Source of the DNA: JANMMJ01 sp031373255
Lineage (GTDB): Bacteria; Pseudomonadota; Alphaproteobacteria; Rhizobiales; Aestuariivirgaceae
Assembly: GCA_031373255.1 (NCBI GenBank)
Contig: JANMMJ010000080.1
Span: 1 to 20,345, forward strand
Length of the DNA stretch: 20,345 bases
Direction: 5' to 3'
Shown: piece by piece, positions 7,370 through 14,749 of the stretch
Layout of the letters: the number at the start of each line of letters is the position of its first letter
Numbering within the stretch: position 1 is the first letter of the stretch
Position numbers and translations under genes: made by a program
The notes under the pieces: generated by a model
What the model was told of the DNA's origin: nothing
What the model saw: only the letters and a program-made list of their open reading frames with translations
Databases searched by the model: none

Positions 7370-8136
7370 TCTGCTAGCCGTCCTGCAACACTGCCGCCAT
7401 CGATGGCAATGGCGGATCCTGTCATGAAAGCAGCGGCCGGCGAAGCAAGACAAAGCACGAAATCTGCGATCTCCCCGGGACTGGCAAGCCGGCCAAGCGG
7501 ATGATAGGCGCGAAAACCACGATAATAGGATTCGGGGTTTCCACTCTCGCGGGCACATTCCTGCATGAGTTCGGTATCCATCGTGCCTGGACAAACCGCA
7601 TTGACGCGAATGCCGCGCGGGGCAAATTCGATCGCCATTGCCCTGGTCATCGCAACGAGGCCATGCTTCGCGGTGACATAGGCGACGTTATTGGCGATAG
7701 CGTGCAGTCCAAGCTCCGACGCGATGTTGATCACAGAACCGCGGGATTTCTCAAGCAGCGGAATTGCGGCTTTTGTGGCGAAGAACGATGCCTTCAGGAT
7801 GACAGCCAGATGAACGTCCCAGTGAAGGTCGCCGGTTTCTTCGATGGACCGCTCCACATTCACTGCCGCGTTGTTGACCAGCACGTCGAGCCGGCCATGC
7901 CGGTGCGCGGCATCCACAACTGCTTCGGCTCCGCCCTTCAGCGCGAGATCTCCCGGTGCTGCTATGAGATTTTGACCATCCAACCGCTGGATCGCCGCGT
8001 CTACGCTCTCCTCTGTTCGATCATTTACGATAACAGTTGCTCCAGCGCTGTGGAATGCCTGGCAAATAGCAAAGCCCAGGCCACGGCCCGCTCCGGTAAC
8101 GAGAACGGACTTTCCGCTATAGTCGAAACTGATCAT
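7366..8136 (-). CDS. SDR family oxidoreductase, first of a tandem pair
   Basis: This 256-residue classical SDR has GAGRGLG at 15-21, NNAA near 88-91, catalytic Ser140 (INIASELG), Tyr153 and Lys157 (YVTAK), and the closing FMTGSAIAIDGG. The ATG is 4 nt after the stop of the PotC-like permease, and its own stop overlaps the start of the next SDR by ATGA. It is therefore translated as part of a transporter operon, which suggests that the imported molecule or its first product is its substrate. It shares several non-catalytic segments with the downstream SDR, including the VCPG..DT..MQ block after the active site, which points to local duplication. The two might form mixed tetramers or catalyse successive oxidation and reduction steps (inference). 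Confidence 0.88.
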   Translation of the reverse strand: MISFDYSGKSVLVTGAGRGLGFAICQAFHSAGATVIVNDRTEESVDAAIQRLDGQNLIAAPGDLALKGGAEAVVDAAHRHGRLDVLVNNAAVNVERSIEETGDLHWDVHLAVILKASFFATKAAIPLLEKSRGSVINIASELGLHAIANNVAYVTAKHGLVAMTRAMAIEFAPRGIRVNAVCPGTMDTELMQECARESGNPESYYRGFRAYHPLGRLASPGEIADFVLCLASPAAAFMTGSAIAIDGGSVAGRLAE

Positions 8137-8140
8137 GCAG

Positions 8141-8926
8141 CTAGCGCCTGTAGTCCAAAAGCTTCAGGGCGAGCACAGTAGATCCAACGCTCAAGGTCAG
8201 CAAAAGCGTGGCAATGGCGTTGATCGTGGGGTCCAGTGCGGTTCGAACCAATCCCCAAACGAGAGTTGGCAAAGTGTTTCCGCTTCCAATGGTGAAGAAG
8301 GTGATCACGAAGTCGTCGAGCGAGAGTGCCAGTGCAATAAGCGCGGCACCAACGACCGTTGGCCGTATAATGGGCAGAGTGATGCTCATGAATGCGCCGA
8401 GTGGTGAAGCACCAAGATCGCGGGCGCTTTCAACCAAAGTCCAGTCAAAGTTCGAAAGCCTCGCATAGAGAACCGCGATGACAAAAGGCTCGATGACCAC
8501 GAGTTGCGCAAGGATTACAGTCGGCAGGCCCAGAGGTATCGCAAGGACCCGGACGAAGAACGAGAGCAAGGCAATCCCGGTGATCAGTGCCGGAAGCATC
8601 ATCGGGACGCTCAGCACATCGAGGAGAAGCTGGGGCGCGCTGCCATTCATTCGTGACAAGCCCAATGCCGCAAGCAGGCCGACCACGACCGCCAAAACAG
8701 CAACAGCCATTCCGATGATAAAGCTATTGAAGAAAGCCGGCCGGAAACTCTCGTTTGCGAACAGCCGCAGATACCAGTCGAATGTAAATCCGCTGAGCGG
8801 AAAGCTGGTCAATGCCGACGTATTGAAGCTGAAGATCACAACCAGCAGCAATGGAAGCACCATGAACACCACAGTTGCCACCATGAAGATGACCCAGATT
8901 GTTCTGGCGGCGGACGAAATGTTCAT
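8141..8926 (-). CDS. PotC-like ABC transporter permease
   Basis: This 261-residue inner-membrane permease of the spermidine/putrescine/opine-type ABC class has about six hydrophobic segments. The EAA loop reads WTLVESARDLGASPLGAF followed by TLPIIRPT. The LSLDDFVITFF segment near the C-terminal third is a hallmark of PotC-like permeases. I chose the ATG at 8926 because it overlaps the TGA of the PotB-like gene (ATGA); the 11 residues of an upstream extension are alanine-glycine rich and lie inside the neighbour. It pairs with the permease at 8923-9780. Family annotation as a polyamine transporter should not be taken as substrate evidence. Confidence 0.9.
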   Translation of the reverse strand: MNISSAARTIWVIFMVATVVFMVLPLLLVVIFSFNTSALTSFPLSGFTFDWYLRLFANESFRPAFFNSFIIGMAVAVLAVVVGLLAALGLSRMNGSAPQLLLDVLSVPMMLPALITGIALLSFFVRVLAIPLGLPTVILAQLVVIEPFVIAVLYARLSNFDWTLVESARDLGASPLGAFMSITLPIIRPTVVGAALIALALSLDDFVITFFTIGSGNTLPTLVWGLVRTALDPTINAIATLLLTLSVGSTVLALKLLDYRR

Positions 8927-9780
8927 TGCCGCAGCGCCTGCCGCAGCACCACCCGGCATGCGATGACGATAGCCAGCGACGTGGAAAGAAGTGTGAACGA
9001 CATGGCGCTGCCCCTTGGCCAGTTGAAGCCGAAGGAGAACTGGGTCTCGATGAAATGACCCATCATGGAAGCGCCGCCGCCAACAAAACGGGGCGTGACG
9101 TAGTCTCCAACCGAGATCAGGAAAGCCAGAAGAAAGGCGACATTGATGCCCCGCTCTGAAAGTGGAAGGATAATGTCACGCCCCGCGCTGAAAGGTGTGG
9201 CGCCAAGATCACGCGCGGCTTCGACAAGATCATCGGGGATCGCGCGCATGCTGCCATAGATGGGCAAGACGGCGAAGGGCAGCAGGAAGTAGGTCAGTGT
9301 GATGACGATAGCGCCTTGCGAATAGATAAGAATGCCAAGCGGCTCATCAATTATGCCGGCCCATAGCAGCAGGCCGTTTATTATGCCATCACGGCCCAGA
9401 ATGCTCTTCCACGCATAGATCTTGACCAGGTATCCGCCAAAAAGCGTGATAAGCGTGATGAACAGCAACATATCGCCATACCGCCCAGCCCGGAACCGGA
9501 TTGCATAGCTGAAAAGATAAGCCAGAAGCGTTGTCACGCAGGCGATGACAAAGGCCGTGACGAGTGTCGCAATCAGGACATCGCCATATTCGGTCACGGT
9601 GAACACGTAGTTCTGCAAGGTAAAGTCAGGACGCATGATGCGCGTCTTCACCGACCAGAAGCTGAAAACCAGAAAGCTCAGCAGCGGGATCGCAAAGAGC
9701 ATCAGCCAGAGCATTGCGGCCGGCGCCAGCAGTGGCGCCTGCCTGCCCTGGACCAGATCGCGCCAATTCGGCAAGTTCAA
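8923..9780 (-). CDS. PotB-like ABC transporter permease, TTG start
   Basis: This 285-residue permease has six predicted membrane segments and an EAA loop DDLVEAARDLGATPFSAG followed by ILPLSERG, then LAFLISVGDYVTPRFVGG, the PotB-class signature. The start is TTG at 9780 (MNLPNWRDL), supported by AGGA 6 nt upstream that overlaps the TAG stop of the binding-protein gene (9789-9791); the first ATG in the frame would cut into the first membrane segment. The gene ends in an ATGA overlap with the PotC-like gene. It forms the channel with that protein for the PotD-like binder at 9789-10940. No ATPase gene lies in this operon. Confidence 0.9.
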   Translation of the reverse strand: MNLPNWRDLVQGRQAPLLAPAAMLWLMLFAIPLLSFLVFSFWSVKTRIMRPDFTLQNYVFTVTEYGDVLIATLVTAFVIACVTTLLAYLFSYAIRFRAGRYGDMLLFITLITLFGGYLVKIYAWKSILGRDGIINGLLLWAGIIDEPLGILIYSQGAIVITLTYFLLPFAVLPIYGSMRAIPDDLVEAARDLGATPFSAGRDIILPLSERGINVAFLLAFLISVGDYVTPRFVGGGASMMGHFIETQFSFGFNWPRGSAMSFTLLSTSLAIVIACRVVLRQALRQ

Positions 9781-9788
9781 GTCAGATC

Positions 9789-10940
9789 CTAAGCCTTTTG
9801 CAGCCGGGCATACTCTGTAAGAAAGTCATCGTAGGTCGCTACCGTGCCATCATACTCGGATGGCGGCACAGGCTGCAGCCGGGCCTTCTGCATAAAGCCA
9901 TCAATGTCACTGTAGTTATAGGATTTCACAAGTTCAGGCGGCAACAACGGCACTGCCTTGAGATTGGTGATGCCAGCGCTTTGCTCCGTCGCAAAGACCT
10001 TCTGGGGCTCCGGCGAAATCACGTGATTGATCATCTTGTAGGAAAGATCCTGGTGCGGCGCATCCTTCGGGATGCAGAGGCAATCCATGAACATGCCGGT
10101 CCCTTCCTTGGGAATGACGTACTTGATCTCCTTGCCCTTCGCCTTGGCCCAGACGGCCACGGCTTCCCAGCCGATTGCGCTCACCGCGACCTCATTGCGC
10201 GCGAAGGCATCGGCCATGTCACCGTAAGTCGCGAAGAAGGCTCGCGCATGATTCTTCTTGATGTCGATAAGTTCGTCGATGACCTTGGCAAGCTCCTCGC
10301 GCGTCAGCAGCGTGCCCATCGGCTTGCCAGTCACCGCAGTCCCCCAGACGAGGAGGTTGCCGAGGGGGTCGTCCACCATGGCGACTTTTCCCTTGTATTC
10401 CGGCTTCTTGATATCCATCCAGCTTTCCGGCACGGCCGACACCGCGGCAGGATCATACATCAGCGGCAGGGAACCCCAGTTCCACGGAACGCCATAAAGC
10501 TGGTCCTTAAAGCGAATGGCCTGCTGCGCGTTAAACTGCGGCACGAGATCGCCGAACTGCGCGACTTTCGCCGGGTCGATAGGCTCAAGCAGCCCGCCTT
10601 CGGCCATGATCGGAAGATAGCCAAAGTACATGGTGATGAGATCGGTCTTGCCGATGCCGCCCGCCTGGAGCTTTGTGATGATTTCTTCATTGGAGGCGAT
10701 GAAGGTCGGTTGAAAATCGATATCGTTGTCAGCCAGGAAGGAACCGGACTTGATCGGCGTTTCGTAGCCCTGCCAGCCCATCCATGTCATGGTTGTCGCG
10801 GCTGCCGCAGGATTGGTCTGCAGGCCAACTCCAGCCACAGCCCCAAGCGCGGCGGCACCACCCAGAAAGCCGCGCCGCGAGAGCGCCGATTGTCGCGAAA
10901 GTTCGATGATCGCAGAGAACGTGGAATGCGTCTTGGTCAT
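9789..10940 (-). CDS. PotD-like extracellular solute-binding protein, Tat signal
   Basis: This 383-residue periplasmic binding protein is of the spermidine/putrescine-type class. The N-terminus contains SRRGFLGGAAALGA (Arg22-Arg23), a twin-arginine signal, with probable cleavage at NPAAAA. The mature start TMTWMGWQGYE, the central YGVPWNWGSLPLMYD and PEYKGKVAMVDD (about 180-191), and the PKEGTGMFMD stretch (278-286) match PotD architecture. Asp286 corresponds to the PotD ligand-binding Asp, but the Trp two residues before it in PotD is Phe here, and the Glu shortly after the Asp-Asp pair is Gly194. Those changes argue against ordinary polyamine binding (inference from my own alignment). A GGGAGAG ribosome site precedes the ATG. 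It is the first gene of the transporter/SDR run, 121 nt downstream of the lactonase gene. Confidence 0.9.
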   Translation of the reverse strand: MTKTHSTFSAIIELSRQSALSRRGFLGGAAALGAVAGVGLQTNPAAAATTMTWMGWQGYETPIKSGSFLADNDIDFQPTFIASNEEIITKLQAGGIGKTDLITMYFGYLPIMAEGGLLEPIDPAKVAQFGDLVPQFNAQQAIRFKDQLYGVPWNWGSLPLMYDPAAVSAVPESWMDIKKPEYKGKVAMVDDPLGNLLVWGTAVTGKPMGTLLTREELAKVIDELIDIKKNHARAFFATYGDMADAFARNEVAVSAIGWEAVAVWAKAKGKEIKYVIPKEGTGMFMDCLCIPKDAPHQDLSYKMINHVISPEPQKVFATEQSAGITNLKAVPLLPPELVKSYNYSDIDGFMQKARLQPVPPSEYDGTVATYDDFLTEYARLQKA

Positions 10941-11036
10941 GATCGTGTCTCTCCCTGTTGCAGCTTGTTTGGTTGGTAAGGCGTTTTTGTTGGCCGTGCC
11001 GGTTCTTGCTTTTGAACAAACGTGTCTTTGAACGTA

Positions 11037-11065
11037 ACTAAATCATTGCCTGTTTATCCGGTCAA
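11037..11065 (-). promoter_or_regulatory. candidate internal promoter for the transporter operon
   Basis: On the minus strand TTGACC (11065-11060, overlapping the lactonase stop codon) is followed after 17 bp by TTTAGT (11042-11037). It is a good -35 with a mediocre -10. It sits in the only sizeable gap (10941-11061) of the leftward operon and would give a leader of about 90 nt before the binding-protein ATG. The gap also has an imperfect direct repeat CTTTTGAAC / CTTTGAAC. This promoter is tentative. Confidence 0.3.
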
Positions 11066-11952
11066 TCCTCGCCCGGATCGAATTCCTGTTCGGGGATGCC
11101 GCGGATATCCATATCGAGTGCCATCAGCGCTCCTCCAGGACCCGGCTCGTCCGCCGCGCGTTGAACTCCATTGCTCCAACCGGTTGTTACAAACAGTGTT
11201 GTCATGGAAGGTCCGCCGAATGCGCAACTCGTCACATTCTCGCAGGGCAGTTCAAGATTCATGAGCGGCTTGCCATCCGGTGCATATCGCGTCACGCGGC
11301 CTGCACCATAGTGCGCGCACCACAAGCAACCCTCGGCGTCCACGGTGAGGCCATCAGGCAATCCGCTATCCTTGGACAAGTCGACGAAGATCCGGCGATT
11401 GGCCAGCCTCGGGCTATCGGGCGCCGTGTCGTAGGCAATGATGCGCTTGCCGACAGAGTCACTGAAGTAGAGTATCAGCCCATCGGGCGAGAACGCAGGT
11501 CCGTTGCAAACTGTGTAACCGCTGTCGGAAACTGTGATCTTGTTGCGGCTCTCGACACAGTACAGAATTCCCCTGGGATCCTTTTCGGTTAGGTCAAAAG
11601 TTCCAACCCAGAGGCGCCCAAATGGATCAAGCTTGCTATCGTTGTAAGACACGCCTTCGCGCCCGAGATTGGGATCGGCGAAGTGATCGAGCTTGCCGGT
11701 TGCTGGATTAAAGATGCGAAGCCCGGAGTCCGTTGCCAGAACCATGCGCCCCTTGCTGGCAAATACGAAGGATCCCAGAATCGAAGCATCGGGGATGGTC
11801 CAGCTCTCAATTTTGTTTCCTAACTTCAATCTATGCAGGATAGGACCATACCAGTCGACCCAGTAGATTGCCTGCTCGGCCACATGCCACATGGCACTTT
11901 CGCCAAGCCTGTCACGCGTCTGAGCAACGATGGTCCAGGCGGGAGAAGCCAT
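11062..11952 (-). CDS. SMP-30/gluconolactonase family lactonase (regucalcin-like)
   Basis: This 296-residue beta-propeller protein is close to the classic SMP-30 pattern: LGESAMW with Glu18, YNDSKLDPFGRLWVGT with Asn104, VCNGPAFSPDG with Asn150, YFSDS, and LPDGLTVDAEG with Asp200. Glu18, Asn150 and Asp200 match the divalent-metal site used in sugar lactone hydrolysis. I chose the ATG at 11952 because AAGGA (11960-11964) sits 7 nt upstream; an ATG at 11973 would add seven residues with a poorer site. It follows the GntR regulator by 30 nt on the same strand and is probably co-transcribed with it. It likely opens a sugar lactone formed by the divergent SDR or zinc ADH (inference). No export signal is seen. 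Confidence 0.88.
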   Translation of the reverse strand: MASPAWTIVAQTRDRLGESAMWHVAEQAIYWVDWYGPILHRLKLGNKIESWTIPDASILGSFVFASKGRMVLATDSGLRIFNPATGKLDHFADPNLGREGVSYNDSKLDPFGRLWVGTFDLTEKDPRGILYCVESRNKITVSDSGYTVCNGPAFSPDGLILYFSDSVGKRIIAYDTAPDSPRLANRRIFVDLSKDSGLPDGLTVDAEGCLWCAHYGAGRVTRYAPDGKPLMNLELPCENVTSCAFGGPSMTTLFVTTGWSNGVQRAADEPGPGGALMALDMDIRGIPEQEFDPGED

Positions 11953-11982
11953 TTGTGTATCCTTGCTCACCATGCGTTCAAG

Positions 11983-12696
11983 TTACGGGGCGCTCCCGGT
12001 TGGCGACCGTTTGCCGCTCGATTGCGCCCGCAACCGCATGATATGCCGCTCGATCTCAATGTTGAGCATGTCCAGATCGCCGGCCACCAACAGATCCCTG
12101 AGCAATCGATGTTGCGGGCCCATCACTGCTGCATCACGTTCGTCACGGATCTCGTGCCCGAAAACTATGAAGACATGCCGGGCGAGGGATTCCCATAGCT
12201 TGGTAACGACGTCGTTCTGGCTGACGCAACAGATCTCACGATGAAAGTCGAGATCGGCCTTGCTCACTTCAATCCAGTCAAGCCTGGCAGCAGCGCTTTC
12301 CATTCGCGCGATAATCAAGTCGAGGCCTGCTGATAGTTTCGGGTCTGCCAAGAACCTTGGTGCAGCACCCGCCAATGCCAGGCGCTCAAGCGCGATGCGT
12401 GCCTCGCAGATCTGGATCACACGTTCTTCGCCGAACAGCGCGATATGAGTGCCACGATGAGGGGTACTGTCCACAATTCCCTGCGCCTCGAGAATCTTCA
12501 GCGCCTCGCGGAGTGGAACGCGGCTCATCTTCAACTGAGCGGCGAGTTCTGTTTCGTAAAGGCGTTGTCCCGGCTTCAGTGCACCCGATGAAATGCCGGT
12601 GACGATGACATCTGCTGCCTGCTCCGCAAGACTGGACACCCTGACTATCGCCAGCATGGGCGGTGACGGTGTAAGCGAGTGAATTCTTGCGGACAT
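11983..12696 (-). CDS. GntR family transcriptional regulator, FCD (FadR/VanR-like) type
   Basis: This 237-residue regulator has an N-terminal winged helix (about residues 20-85, with LYETELAAQLKMSRVPLREALKILEAQGI) and a C-terminal FCD ligand domain. The three FCD metal-site histidines are visible in DLDFHREI, GPQHRLLRDLL and IERHIM. I chose the ATG at 12696 because GAGG lies close upstream. The start at 12732 falls within the TGTATACA palindrome region and adds a non-family leader. FCD regulators typically bind sugar acids or other carboxylates and repress neighbouring catabolic genes. It stands at the divergent junction of two operons, so control of both, and of itself, is likely. The inducer is presumably an aldonate or keto-acid intermediate (inference). 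Confidence 0.88.
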   Translation of the reverse strand: MSARIHSLTPSPPMLAIVRVSSLAEQAADVIVTGISSGALKPGQRLYETELAAQLKMSRVPLREALKILEAQGIVDSTPHRGTHIALFGEERVIQICEARIALERLALAGAAPRFLADPKLSAGLDLIIARMESAAARLDWIEVSKADLDFHREICCVSQNDVVTKLWESLARHVFIVFGHEIRDERDAAVMGPQHRLLRDLLVAGDLDMLNIEIERHIMRLRAQSSGKRSPTGSAP

Positions 12697-12723
12697 TGAA
12701 GCCTCTTGCGTCACACCCAATTC

Positions 12724-12740
12724 TGTATACATTTAGTACA
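12724..12740. promoter_or_regulatory. candidate GntR operator (TGTATACA palindrome)
   Basis: TGTATACA at 12724-12731 is a perfect 8-bp palindrome lying 28 bp upstream of the regulator ATG and 73 bp upstream of the divergent SDR ATG (12804). Read on the minus strand, AATGTA occurs twice 9 bp apart, and the outer TGTA/TACA at 12724-12727 and 12737-12740 are also inverted. GntR-family proteins of the FCD type usually bind short palindromes of this AT-centred kind. A plus-strand TTGCGT followed after 16 bp by TACATT overlaps it and may be the promoter of the rightward operon, so binding would block transcription. Confidence 0.5.
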
Positions 12741-12803
12741 TTAGCAGAAGGTCATGCGCTCTAGCAATCGGGAGTGTCGAATGACCCAGTCAGGGAGAAG
12801 GCA

Positions 12804-13583
12804 ATGGCTGGCAAGCTGGCCGGACGGCGCGCCTACGTCACGGGTGGATCAAGCGGAATTGGAGCCGCCATCGTGGCTGCCCTGGCATCTGAAGGTGCCG
12901 ATGTTGCGATCGGCGCATCAAAACACTCTCAACAGGCAAAGGCCGCTGCGGCCACACTGGCTACCAGTGGCAATCGCGTCGTTGTCGTGCAAGCGAATCT
13001 CCTCGATCAAGAAGAGACCAACAGGGCCGCCGATCAGGTTCTCCAGGAGCTTGGCGGCCTGGATATCTTCGTCCATTGCGCCGGCATAGATGTCATCCAG
13101 ACCAATCCAACGCACGCCACCCCGGATGAGACCTGGGATCAGATGCTCGGCCTGCATCTGACAGCAGCCTTTCGACTCTCAAAGCGCCTCATCCCTGCCC
13201 TGCTGAAGGGTACAAAACCATCGGTCACCTTTGTCGGGTCGGTTGCCGGCCTTGTCGCGTGGGAGGGCGATGTGGCCTACAATGTCGCCAAGGCTGGATT
13301 GCACCATCTTGCCCGTTGCATTGCCGCCGACTATGCAAAGCAGGGACTGCGGGCCAATGCCGTTGCGCCAGGCGTTATCGATACGCCGCTGACACGCGGC
13401 TACGCGTCAGGGATGGAGGGCGGCGAGGAAGCCGGCATGAAAGCGCTTTCAGGACTTCATCCCATCGGCCGCTACGCCAAGCCGGAAGAGGTGGCAGCCG
13501 CGGTGCTTTTTCTTTCTTCCGACCAGGCCGGGTTCATTACAGGCACGGTGTTGCCGGTCGACGGCGGCCTGACCATGATCTGA
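12804..13583 (+). CDS. SDR family oxidoreductase leading the rightward operon
   Basis: This 259-residue classical SDR has GGSSGIG at 14-20, catalytic Ser146 (FVGSVAG), Tyr159 and Lys163 (YNVAK), and a terminal FITGTVLPVDGGLTMI. The usual NNAG motif is changed to HCAG (91-94). I chose the ATG at 12804 because AGGGAG lies 6 nt upstream (12792-12797); the GTG at 12774 is an in-frame alternative with a poorer context. It is divergent from the GntR gene and followed after 13 nt by a zinc alcohol dehydrogenase. It may oxidise the sugar to its lactone or act on a 2-keto-3-deoxy acid downstream; sequence does not decide which. Confidence 0.88.
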   Translation: MAGKLAGRRAYVTGGSSGIGAAIVAALASEGADVAIGASKHSQQAKAAAATLATSGNRVVVVQANLLDQEETNRAADQVLQELGGLDIFVHCAGIDVIQTNPTHATPDETWDQMLGLHLTAAFRLSKRLIPALLKGTKPSVTFVGSVAGLVAWEGDVAYNVAKAGLHHLARCIAADYAKQGLRANAVAPGVIDTPLTRGYASGMEGGEEAGMKALSGLHPIGRYAKPEEVAAAVLFLSSDQAGFITGTVLPVDGGLTMI

Positions 13584-13596
13584 CGAGACGCACAAG

Positions 13597-14727
13597 ATGG
13601 CCCGGATCGAAATGCTCGCTGCTGTATGCGAAGCGCCTGGCGAAGGTGACGTCCTCAGTGTGCGGCGCGTTTTCGTGGACGACCCGCACGAAATGGAAGT
13701 GCGCGTGAGGCTTGAGACTACAGGCATATGCCGGTCGGACATACACTATCTGCGGGGCGTATGGGCGCATCCCAAGCCCGTCATCCTCGGCCACGAGGGC
13801 TGCGGCGTCATCGAGTCGGCCGGTCCGGGTGTGCCGAAATCGCGGATTGGCGAAAAGGTAGTGCTGACCTTCACGCCATCCTGTGGTCATTGCCGCTTTT
13901 GCGTGGAGGGCCGCGTGGTGCTCTGCGAAGAAGTTGCGCGTGCTGCGGCACAAGGAACGATGTGGGACAACACCACGCGTTTCTTCGAGAAAGACGGCAC
14001 GCCCCTCCACCATTTGAGCCTTGTGTCCTCGTTCTGCGAATACACCGTGGTCCCCCACAATGGCGCCATCCGCATCCCACAGGAAACACCATCGGACCAG
14101 GCATGCCTCCTGGGCTGCGGAGCCATGGCTGGAATTGGGGCCGCAGTTAACACGGCGCAATTGAGGCCCGGGGACAGCGTTGCGGTTTTTGGCTGTGGCG
14201 GAGTTGGCCTCAGCGTCATTCAAGGCGCGAGACTTTGCAATGCCCTGCCGATCATCGCCGTCGATATCCGCGCCGAGAAGGAAGCAGAAGCGCGCCGGTT
14301 TGGCGCCACCCATTTCGTCGATGCATCCTCGACGGACCCCGTAGCCGCAGTACGCGATATTACCGCGGGCGGAGCAGATTATACCTTCGAGGTGACGGGC
14401 AACGTTGAACAGGCCGAGCTTTGCTATAAGGCGACGCGGCGCGCCGGCACCACGGTGCTCATCGGCCAGCCGACCGAAAACGCCATGGCCGGCTTCCCGC
14501 CCTACGGAATTGCTCAGGACGAGAACCGCATCATCGGTTCGAGTTACGGCTCGACGCGGCCAATGATTGATTTTCCGAAAATCCTCAGACTGGTGAAACA
14601 CGGACTTCTCAATCTGGGAGCGCTGGTCAGCGAAGTGTGGCCTTTCGAGAAAATCAACGAGGCTATCAGGCTGGTCGAAACCGGCCGGGTGAACCGCATT
14701 GTACTTAACTTTGACGGCAAGAATTGA
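13597..14727 (+). CDS. zinc-dependent alcohol dehydrogenase (MDR superfamily)
   Basis: This medium-chain dehydrogenase of 376 residues has a complete zinc chemistry. Catalytic-zinc ligands are Cys45 (TGICRSD), His66-Glu67 (GHEGCG) and Cys174 (LLGCGAM); structural-zinc cysteines are 96, 99, 102 and 110 (CGHCRFC..LC). The Rossmann motif is FGCGGVGLS (198-206), with Asp223 after the second strand, favouring NAD. The segment GTMWDNTTRF..DGTPLHH resembles class III/benzyl-alcohol-dehydrogenase-like members. An internal ATG (residue 6, at 13612) gives the more usual MxAAVC beginning and may be the true start. It lies between the SDR and the binding protein of the rightward operon, so it probably oxidises a hydroxyl or aldehyde of the imported compound or a fragment released from it. 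Confidence 0.9.
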   Translation: MARIEMLAAVCEAPGEGDVLSVRRVFVDDPHEMEVRVRLETTGICRSDIHYLRGVWAHPKPVILGHEGCGVIESAGPGVPKSRIGEKVVLTFTPSCGHCRFCVEGRVVLCEEVARAAAQGTMWDNTTRFFEKDGTPLHHLSLVSSFCEYTVVPHNGAIRIPQETPSDQACLLGCGAMAGIGAAVNTAQLRPGDSVAVFGCGGVGLSVIQGARLCNALPIIAVDIRAEKEAEARRFGATHFVDASSTDPVAAVRDITAGGADYTFEVTGNVEQAELCYKATRRAGTTVLIGQPTENAMAGFPPYGIAQDENRIIGSSYGSTRPMIDFPKILRLVKHGLLNLGALVSEVWPFEKINEAIRLVETGRVNRIVLNFDGKN

Positions 14728-14749
14728 ACAGAAACGAGGGAGAAATGTC

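Noticed and set aside
7370..7594. N-terminal extension of the SDR at 6593-7369
   Set aside because: It lies within the upstream SDR coding sequence; the ATGA overlap gives a family-length start.
9714..10979. A 421-codon open frame antisense to the PotD-like gene
   Set aside because: The real gene on the other strand has a Tat signal and family motifs. The antisense frame looks like shadow coding.
10941..11061. Imperfect direct repeat CTTTTGAAC / CTTTGAAC upstream of the PotD-like gene as an operator
   Set aside because: It is short, imperfect and unlike the palindrome near the regulator, so too weak to call.
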